NCBI GenBank assembly: GCA_003331585.1
Contig: QOPG01000011.1
Coordinates: 1 to 41,192, forward strand
Direction: 5' to 3'
From: Gammaproteobacteria bacterium
GTDB taxonomy: Bacteria > Pseudomonadota > Gammaproteobacteria > Steroidobacterales > Woeseiaceae
Length of the DNA stretch: 41,192 nucleotides
Below the pieces are notes generated by a model that was given only the letters and a program-made list of their open reading frames with translations, was not told the DNA's origin and searched no databases. This document shows positions 35,291-41,192 of this stretch, piece after piece. Within the stretch, counting starts at the first letter, position 1, and each line of letters begins with the position of its first letter. The translations under genes and the position numbers were made by a program.

Positions 35291-36058
35291 TTATTGATCT
35301 AACCTGATTAGACTGACCTCTCTTCCAGTCTCAGAAATTGAGAAAATCTTATATCCAGAGTTTTGAAGATTTTTTAGAGCATCTTGTGTCATCTTTAGTG
35401 TCTTTCCATCAAATCGGTGGTGAAATTCAACAAGAATTTGTTGCGGTAATATGTTGTGGTGAAGCATATTTTCGATAATTTTATATTCAGTACCCTCGAC
35501 GTCGATTTTTAATAATGCTATCGATGAATGGTTGAGCATCCTCATAATTGACGGTAACGAATAAACTGGTACTTCGATAGTCTCCTCGGATATTGAGTCA
35601 TTTGTCACTTCAGTCCACATAACATCAGATATCTTTCCTGTTTTATTGACTCTCTGTACCATGTTCATCGATCCGTCTTTACTTGATACCGCCCATGGAT
35701 GAAAAACTAATTTAGAAGGTATATTCTGATGCTCAATCCAATCCACAGAGTAAGGAGTCGGATCAAAGGCATGAACATTGGAATCATGATCATTGATAAG
35801 GCCAATATCAAAATCTATCGAATCACCAACACCAAGAGAGTATATAACCGAGTCTTTATTCAGATAATCAGGATAATATTCCCAATCCCCATGGAATCTT
35901 GTTTTTAATTTTACATCTTCAGTAAGCCATAACTCTCTTCCGGCTAATCTTTTTAGAAATAATTTAATTTTCCAAAAAATCGAATATTTCTTTAGGTTTA
36001 GTGGCAGTCTCAAGATTCTCTCTCTTAGATAGACCCTAATCTTTTTTCTCTGAACCAT
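35291..36058 (-). CDS. FkbM family methyltransferase (first type)
   Basis: SAM-dependent O-methyltransferase-like protein of 255 residues. The SAM-binding region appears as YSLGVGDSIDFD followed by VHAFDPTP, and the FkbM core motif as LLKIDVEGTEYKII; ILVEFHHRF follows. It is of a divergent FkbM group, with a leading 50-residue basic segment that has no known role. The ATG lies 34 bases inside the end of the dioxygenase gene, so the two are coupled. Last gene of the six-gene operon. FkbM enzymes methylate sugars or natural products; the target here is unknown. Confidence 0.85.
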   Translation of the reverse strand: MVQRKKIRVYLRERILRLPLNLKKYSIFWKIKLFLKRLAGRELWLTEDVKLKTRFHGDWEYYPDYLNKDSVIYSLGVGDSIDFDIGLINDHDSNVHAFDPTPYSVDWIEHQNIPSKLVFHPWAVSSKDGSMNMVQRVNKTGKISDVMWTEVTNDSISEETIEVPVYSLPSIMRMLNHSSIALLKIDVEGTEYKIIENMLHHNILPQQILVEFHHRFDGKTLKMTQDALKNLQNSGYKIFSISETGREVSLIRLDQ

Positions 36059-36897
36059 TTGGTAATTATTGACTTGTGACCACGCAAAACTGGTTTTCCT
36101 TGATGTATTGTATTTACATTAGGCATATCATCATAATTTAGATTATTCCATACTAAGGCAGTTCCCTTTATTGGTTTAAAACTTTTATTCAAACTAGGAA
36201 AAAATGTTTCACCTCCATTTTTTACATCGTTCAAATAAACCATAACTGTGTACGTTCTCTGTCCCAGTTTTTTTGTATGTTTTTCAATTAAAAGATCTGA
36301 GCCGTCAAAATAATCATGATGCCCCTTAAATTCCTGGCCTACCTCATATTGTTGTCCTTGAGTAATTTCAGAATAGGATTTATGCAGGTCTAACATAGAA
36401 CAAATTCGCTCATCAACTTTAGATACAACTTTTGATTCGAGGTGCCCTAGGTCACATGTACTACTAGTTCGTATTGATTTATCGTAATCACCTTCATGAA
36501 CAATAGTCGAAGGTCTCAATTTTGTTTTAATTAAAGCTGAAATTTGATCGCATTCAGTTTCGTTTAAAAAACTTGGTACTTCATAGAGTTCAATTAGAGG
36601 TGAATCATAACGCTGACCTGATTTTATATTCAACTCTTTCTTTGTATAGATCCTGAGTTTATGGAGCCCTCTTTTTATAAAAGCTTTTATAACTCTTTTA
36701 TTTTCAAAATCTCTATACCTTAGCCTGCCTATTTCAATTGCATCCTTATCAATTTTTATACTGGAAATAAATTTTCTTGACAATGATTCATCAAATCCAG
36801 CTTTGATCATCTCATCGATTAATTCTTCTGGATCGGAGCCATTATGAATATTTTCTTCAGCCCATATTTTCCAATCTTGAGGTATTTTAGTGTTCAT
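36025..36897 (-). CDS. Prolyl-4-hydroxylase-like 2-oxoglutarate/Fe(II) dioxygenase
   Basis: Protein of 290 residues with a C-terminal double-stranded beta-helix dioxygenase domain (about 105-285). The iron ligands are His and Asp in GHHDYFD and the distal His in NTIHQGKPV; a Lys in GHKSIITKWF is placed to bind 2-oxoglutarate. NGGETFFP and KGTALVWNN fit the P4H subfamily. The N-terminal 100 residues are helical and basic, containing a repeat-like WAEENIHNGSDPEELIDEM segment found before other such domains. Substrate is unknown; a peptidyl proline, or a small amino-acid-derived molecule, is possible. Gene lies between the two FkbM genes. Confidence 0.87.
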   Translation of the reverse strand: MNTKIPQDWKIWAEENIHNGSDPEELIDEMIKAGFDESLSRKFISSIKIDKDAIEIGRLRYRDFENKRVIKAFIKRGLHKLRIYTKKELNIKSGQRYDSPLIELYEVPSFLNETECDQISALIKTKLRPSTIVHEGDYDKSIRTSSTCDLGHLESKVVSKVDERICSMLDLHKSYSEITQGQQYEVGQEFKGHHDYFDGSDLLIEKHTKKLGQRTYTVMVYLNDVKNGGETFFPSLNKSFKPIKGTALVWNNLNYDDMPNVNTIHQGKPVLRGHKSIITKWFREKRLGSI

Positions 36898-36915
36898 AGT
36901 TAGACAATACTATAA

Positions 36916-37689
36916 TCATGGAAGAGTTCCTTCCTTAACAAAATAGTAATTTCTGTGCTCGACTTCAGGTCGGCAATATTCATATTCATTGAATTTACTA
37001 AAATGTATATATTCACCAATGCCTCTTCGAAATATACTAGCGTGGTTTTTTTGACTTACATGGAAAAAATATCCCGTATATCCAATCTCAGAAAGATATG
37101 AAAAAAGATCACCTTTTTCTTCTTCTGACCGATGGCATTCAAATAATAATGTTGGCATATACTTTTTTAGTGTTTTTTCAGCACCATAAAACACTTCTGC
37201 TTCATGCCCCTCTACGTCACATTTTATAAAACTTATGGGATCATCATTTCTTAATTTCAAAAACTCATCCAATGTGATGGCTGGAATCTCAATGGCCTCA
37301 GTGGATGAATCCTCTTGATCATAAAAATTAAAACTTGCTGATCCTGATCCAACAGACTCTCTTCTCAGTGTCATTGTTCCAGACTTGGATGAAAGCGCAG
37401 AATTAATGACTTCCAGATTATCTAAAGAAAAGTATTTTTTTATCTTTAGTAAATATTCTTTCAGTTCTGGTTGTGCTTCAAATGCAATGACTTTACCTTT
37501 TTTGCCTGCAGATCGAGACATATAGATTGAATAAATTCCTTTATTTGCTCCAATATCCAACATAGTAGTATTTTTTTTCAAGGAAGATCTTACATAATCT
37601 ATCGATGCAACTTCTGATTTATAACGATAACGCCAACATCTAAATATTGTGCGTATTATTTTATCAAAATAAAATATTTTCATTATCAT
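36916..37689 (-). CDS. FkbM family methyltransferase (second type)
   Basis: SAM-dependent methyltransferase of 257 residues. The SAM motif LDIGANKGIYSIYMS, the acidic end of strand 2 (VIAFEAQP) and the core FkbM motif IKCDVEGHEAEVF are all clear, followed by LLFECH. AGGA lies just before the ATG at 37689. It differs from the other FkbM protein in the operon in nearly every loop, so the two probably act on different positions or acceptors and are not a recent duplicate. It is 28 bases downstream of the amine oxidase gene. Confidence 0.9.
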   Translation of the reverse strand: MIMKIFYFDKIIRTIFRCWRYRYKSEVASIDYVRSSLKKNTTMLDIGANKGIYSIYMSRSAGKKGKVIAFEAQPELKEYLLKIKKYFSLDNLEVINSALSSKSGTMTLRRESVGSGSASFNFYDQEDSSTEAIEIPAITLDEFLKLRNDDPISFIKCDVEGHEAEVFYGAEKTLKKYMPTLLFECHRSEEEKGDLFSYLSEIGYTGYFFHVSQKNHASIFRRGIGEYIHFSKFNEYEYCRPEVEHRNYYFVKEGTLP

Positions 37690-37717
37690 TAATCCTAAAA
37701 CAATAATTCAGCTTTGT

Positions 37718-39379
37718 TTACTTATGAACTTTTTTCGTTATCTCATTGATTGCATGATAGGCTGATAATATAGCTCCTTCCTGCCATCCACTGAGTTCAC
37801 TCAAATGCTCACCAGCAAAAAAAATATTATCATCTGGTGTCAATAATACTGACGCTGATGAGAGGCCATATGCACCTAATTGAAATGGGATATTTCGCCA
37901 AGCCACACTAATACCATTTGAAACTTCATTTTGATAATTTGAGTGTAAATTTGTTCCCTGTAATATAGCAGAATCAATTCTTTGTTGTGGCAATTGATCA
38001 GAAAATGTTGCAGCCGCATCATAACCCCATATATAAGCCCCAACAATAATCCCTTTGTTCGCACCCAGTGAATTATTGGGATACCAAATTTGGGTTATAT
38101 CCTGATTAGTATATGAAATACCTCCAAAAATACTATTATCCTGTTCCCAAAAACGCCTTGATTGAAATGCTAATTTTGGAGCATTTGAGTACTGAAATGA
38201 ACTTATCTCATTCTGATGTTCGGAGGAAAAATCATTTTGAATGTCTTTTAATACGGTAGCTGGGATTGTACAGATACAATAATCTGACTCAATTTCATAA
38301 GAAATTCCTCCTCTTTCGTATACAACTCTTACACCTTCAGATATTTTTCTAATTTGCTTCACTATCGCCTCAGAGGTGAATGAACTGCTAATTTTTGCAT
38401 AAAAAGCTCTCGCAATTTTATCCATACCTCCTTTGGGTTGGAGCATTGAAGGTTGTTGATTTATCCCTTCCGAATGATTCGTTGCCCAATGTGGGAACTC
38501 ATCAACTAATAAATCTTGTAATTTTCTTGCACTTATTTGAGTATCCCTATCCCTGCTGCCTACGTTTTCTTGGCCAGAATATCCGGCTCTTGAACTTCCT
38601 TCATATTTATAGCTACTTCGATTTAAATCGCCATAACTTCTCAGCATATTTAGAATCCTAGTCTTATCAGTTGATGTGAGTTCTGAATCTAAAGCATTTT
38701 GATTTATTGCAGTGGCAAGTAATTCTGCTATATTCCCTCTAGTGTCAGAAAAGACTGTTTTTGCAACTTGTGCTTTTCCACTGAACGCTGTTGTGGAATG
38801 AAGAAGTGCGGCACTGTTACGGTTCGTAAAATTTTCCAGCTCAACACCAAATTCTCTACAGTAACTCAATAGAAATTCGTGAGTGTGAGCAATCCTTGCA
38901 GGTCCTGGGTTAAAATAAAGCTCATTATGATTATCAAACATACAAGTTTGAGAAGAATTTAACTCATTAACTACATCGCCACTTCTAATGGTTCTATTTC
39001 TTCCCCCAGCTCTATCAGTTGCTTCTAGTATTGAAACGGAATAATTTAATTTTTGTAATTCATAAGCACAAGTCATGCCTGCAATACCCCCACCAAGTAT
39101 TGTTACGGACTTACCCGTTCCTGAATTTACAGGCCAATCACCTGGTCGAGGCGATTTTTGACTTGTGAAATCACCTAAAGAAAATGGTTGCTGGGAAATG
39201 GAGTTTATTGACGATCCATTGGATATAGAGGATGATTCCGCAGATGAAGATCCACAACTGCTTATACTGGATCCCAATCCCATTGCCAGAAATGCTCTGA
39301 ACATCACCGAAGAACCCGCAGCTTTACCAATATTCTCTAAAAACTCTCTTCGGTGAATTTTTTTTTGGTTTTTTTTCAT
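37718..39379 (-). CDS. Tat-exported flavin amine oxidase, probable lipoprotein
   Basis: FAD-dependent oxidase of 553 residues. The N-terminus carries a twin-arginine motif (HRREFLENIG, Arg10-Arg11), a hydrophobic stretch, and ISSC ending at Cys42, which fits a lipobox; a serine-rich linker (43-65) follows. The FAD loop is ILGGGIAGMTCAYEL (about 94-108) with GGRNRT, and the C-terminal FAD motif is IFFAGEHLSELSGWQEGAILSAYHA. These place it among flavin monoamine and L-amino acid oxidases; the amine substrate is not evident. It would work outside the cytoplasmic membrane. Two A-runs (8 and 9) follow the start codon. It lies 17 bases after the ABC permease. Confidence 0.9.
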   Translation of the reverse strand: MKKNQKKIHRREFLENIGKAAGSSVMFRAFLAMGLGSSISSCGSSSAESSSISNGSSINSISQQPFSLGDFTSQKSPRPGDWPVNSGTGKSVTILGGGIAGMTCAYELQKLNYSVSILEATDRAGGRNRTIRSGDVVNELNSSQTCMFDNHNELYFNPGPARIAHTHEFLLSYCREFGVELENFTNRNSAALLHSTTAFSGKAQVAKTVFSDTRGNIAELLATAINQNALDSELTSTDKTRILNMLRSYGDLNRSSYKYEGSSRAGYSGQENVGSRDRDTQISARKLQDLLVDEFPHWATNHSEGINQQPSMLQPKGGMDKIARAFYAKISSSFTSEAIVKQIRKISEGVRVVYERGGISYEIESDYCICTIPATVLKDIQNDFSSEHQNEISSFQYSNAPKLAFQSRRFWEQDNSIFGGISYTNQDITQIWYPNNSLGANKGIIVGAYIWGYDAAATFSDQLPQQRIDSAILQGTNLHSNYQNEVSNGISVAWRNIPFQLGAYGLSSASVLLTPDDNIFFAGEHLSELSGWQEGAILSAYHAINEITKKVHK

Positions 39380-39396
39380 TAAATTTTACCAAGTAA

Positions 39397-40158
39397 TTAG
39401 ACTCTTAACCTGTATCCCGTTTTAAAGATATACCAAATTATTATCAAACATGTAACCAAGAAGAGAACAATCATCATCAAACTAAGGGCAACACTCACAT
39501 CTGCATTCTCATAGAAACTCCATCTAAAGCCACTTATTAGATATACCACTGGATTTAACAGTGTGATTTTTTGCCATAAAGGAGGCAACATAGAAATAGA
39601 GTAAAAGCTCCCTCCCAGAAAAGCCAATGGCGTAATAATTAAAGTTGGCGCTATTGCTAACTTCTCCCAATTATCCGCCCATATTCCCAAAATAAAACCG
39701 AGTAAACTAAAGCTAACTGCCGTTAAAACTAAAAATGCGATCATCCAAAAAGGATGAGAAATGTTAATAGGAACGAATAAATTTGCTGTAAATAAGATGA
39801 TAGTCCCCACAATAATCGATTTTGTGGCTGCCGCACCAACATAACCAATAGTTATTTCGGCGAAAGAAATAGGTGCTGATAAGACCTCATAAATTGTTCC
39901 TGAAAATTTTGGAAAATAAATTCCGAATGAGGCATTTGATACACTTTCAGTCAGGATTGATAACATTATCAAACCAGGAACTATAAATGAACCATAACTT
40001 ACGCCGTCAATTTCGGTAATTCTAGAGCCAATAGCCGCCCCAAAAACTACAAAATAAAGAGTGGTTGAGATTACTGGTGAAACAATACTCTGAAATAGGG
40101 TTCTTTTCATCCTTGACATTTCAAAGATATAGATAGCTTTAATTGCTTGATAGTTCAT
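39397..40158 (-). CDS. ABC-2 type permease (YadH-like)
   Basis: Integral membrane half of an ABC exporter, 253 residues, six hydrophobic segments. The segment [18 protein letters not shown], then [26 protein letters not shown] and [14 protein letters not shown] match the YadH/NodJ/DrrB-type permeases closely. Its ATG overlaps the ATPase stop (ATGA), so the two are coupled. YadGH-type pairs are found widely; their substrate is not established. Here the pair heads an operon with modification enzymes, which suggests, but does not prove, that the export substrate is what those enzymes modify. Confidence 0.92.
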   Translation of the reverse strand: MNYQAIKAIYIFEMSRMKRTLFQSIVSPVISTTLYFVVFGAAIGSRITEIDGVSYGSFIVPGLIMLSILTESVSNASFGIYFPKFSGTIYEVLSAPISFAEITIGYVGAAATKSIIVGTIILFTANLFVPINISHPFWMIAFLVLTAVSFSLLGFILGIWADNWEKLAIAPTLIITPLAFLGGSFYSISMLPPLWQKITLLNPVVYLISGFRWSFYENADVSVALSLMMIVLFLVTCLIIIWYIFKTGYRLRV

Positions 40159-41090
40159 TGTGATTCCCTCCTCACTAGGTCAACAAATATCTCCTCTAAT
40201 GAGCTTTCTTTGGTTTCAATATCAGAGAATTCAATATTCAAGTGAGATAATTCTTTCAAAAGTAATGAGATGCCATGACTATTAGAAGATTCATGAGTGT
40301 ATGTGAGGTAATTATGATTGTTATCCAAAGTTATTTGGTATTTCTTTAATTCATCTGGAATCCTCTTCATATTATCAGATAGACTAATTTTAATTTGTTT
40401 TTTCCCCAATTCCTTCATCAGGCTTTCTTTCTCTCTAACTAAAATTAATTCTCCGTGATTGATAACACCAACTCTATCAGCAATTTGTTGTGCTTCCTCA
40501 ATGTAATGTGTGGTGAGAATGATTGTTACGCCACTATCTCTGAGCTGCTTCACCACTTCCCACATTTCTTGTCTTAACTCAACATCAACACCCGCTGTAG
40601 GTTCGTCTAGAAATATAATTTTTGGTTCATGTGCAAGTGCTTTGGCTATTAAAACTCGCCTCTTCATCCCACCAGAGAGCGTCAATATCGAAGAGTTTCT
40701 TTTTTCCCATAATGATAATGATTTCAATATTTTTTCGATGTATTTATTATTTTCTTTTTTTCCAAATAAGCCTCGACTAAAATTTACAGTTCCGAGAACA
40801 GTTTCAAAAGTCTCAGAAGTTAATTCTTGAGGGACCAGTCCTACTAATTTTCTTGTTAACCTATAATCATTAACTACATCATTTCCTGAGATACTAACTG
40901 CTCCCTCTCTTATATTTACAATGCCACATATCATATTTATTAGGGTTGTTTTACCGGCTCCATTTGGACCAAGAAGAGCAAAAATTTCTCCTTTCTTAAT
41001 ATTCAGATTTACCGATTTTAAAGCTTTGAATCCGTCCTGATATCTTTTGGAAAGGTTTTTTATTTGAATTATATTTTCTGATGATGTCAT
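40155..41090 (-). CDS. ABC exporter ATP-binding protein (YadG-like)
   Basis: Nucleotide-binding subunit of about 311 residues pairing with the downstream permease. Walker A is GPNGAGKTT, the signature [10 protein letters not shown], Walker [13 protein letters not shown] and the switch His in TTHYIEEA. The C-terminal 80 residues are an extension typical of this class. The frame opens at a TTG at 41135, but ATG at 41090 ([17 protein letters not shown]) gives the normal N-terminus. A perfect TATAAT lies at 41149-41144 on the minus strand without a good -35, and may be the promoter of the six-gene operon. Confidence 0.93.
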   Translation of the reverse strand: MTSSENIIQIKNLSKRYQDGFKALKSVNLNIKKGEIFALLGPNGAGKTTLINMICGIVNIREGAVSISGNDVVNDYRLTRKLVGLVPQELTSETFETVLGTVNFSRGLFGKKENNKYIEKILKSLSLWEKRNSSILTLSGGMKRRVLIAKALAHEPKIIFLDEPTAGVDVELRQEMWEVVKQLRDSGVTIILTTHYIEEAQQIADRVGVINHGELILVREKESLMKELGKKQIKISLSDNMKRIPDELKKYQITLDNNHNYLTYTHESSNSHGISLLLKELSHLNIEFSDIETKESSLEEIFVDLVRRESQ

Positions 41091-41143
41091 TTTTTGATTC
41101 AATCCTTGATGTTGAAGATTTGGCAAATTTTTCAATATTAAAT

Positions 41144-41149
41144 ATTATA
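41144..41149 (-). promoter_or_regulatory. Possible -10 of the six-gene operon
   Basis: TATAAT read on the minus strand, about 54 bases before the chosen ATPase ATG. The region at the expected -35 distance (TAATCT) is a poor match. What lies upstream is outside the window, so the operon could also be longer. Confidence 0.35.
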
Positions 41150-41192
41150 GTGTATTGTGATTATATAGATTAGTTTACTGATGAGATTTAAA

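Noticed and set aside
35291-37689. The two FkbM genes as a recent tandem duplication
   Set aside because: The proteins share only the short family motifs; SAM loops and flanks differ, and another gene separates them.

Overview
The window is a compact, AT-rich stretch of bacterial chromosome. It reads as ordinary gammaproteobacterial core genome from a streamlined, probably marine, lineage (SAR86-like is a guess, not proven). Evidence for Gammaproteobacteria: an Hda-type DnaA regulator with a clamp-binding N-terminus, a homodimeric AceE pyruvate dehydrogenase, RNase T next to the monothiol glutaredoxin GrxD, murJ-ribF-lspA divergent from rpsT, rplU-rpmA-obgE divergent from ispB, and a dCTP deaminase of the Pseudomonas type. 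No gap between genes exceeds about 230 bases. Many genes overlap or abut, and no tRNA, rRNA, CRISPR, insertion sequence or prophage gene was seen.

Layout. Positions 1-4.1 kb hold the 3' part of proS, an ArsC-family reductase (YfgD-like), wrbA, then on the minus strand hda, a CDP-alcohol phosphatidyltransferase and a DUF2066 protein. From 4.3 to 9.8 kb are purM-purN (+), dcd and mrp/apbC (-) and metG (+). From 9.8 to 15.5 kb is the pyruvate dehydrogenase operon aceE-aceF-lpdA (-), with one lipoyl domain on E2 and another on E3. From 15.7 to 22.2 kb are pepA-rnt (+), grxD (-), nadC (+), and murJ-ribF-lspA (-) without the ileS that usually sits between ribF and lspA. From 22.3 to 27.0 kb are rpsT (+), rplU-rpmA-obgE (-), ispB and an MFS transporter (+). 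The L21 protein has a 60-residue lysine-rich repeat tail.

From 27.0 to 35.2 kb lies one long minus-strand arginine operon, read argR-argG-(P-loop protein)-argC-argD-(N-acylornithine carbamoyltransferase)-argB-argH. A promoter with two ARG-box-like palindromes precedes argR. The pathway is the acyl-ornithine type known from Xanthomonas and Bacteroides. The carbamoyltransferase has alanine where N-acetylornithine enzymes have glutamate, which points to N-succinylornithine as the substrate. The P-loop protein has no assigned role.

From 35.3 to 41.1 kb is the least ordinary part: a six-gene minus-strand operon made of a YadGH-like ABC exporter, a Tat-targeted flavin amine oxidase that is probably a lipoprotein, two FkbM-family methyltransferases and a prolyl-4-hydroxylase-like dioxygenase. 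No function is assigned; it looks like a small export and modification cassette.

TTG start codons are unusually common. They are supported by ribosome binding sites or by homologue N-termini for dcd, aceF, grxD, ribF and argC, and several other N-termini needed trimming from the longest open frame.
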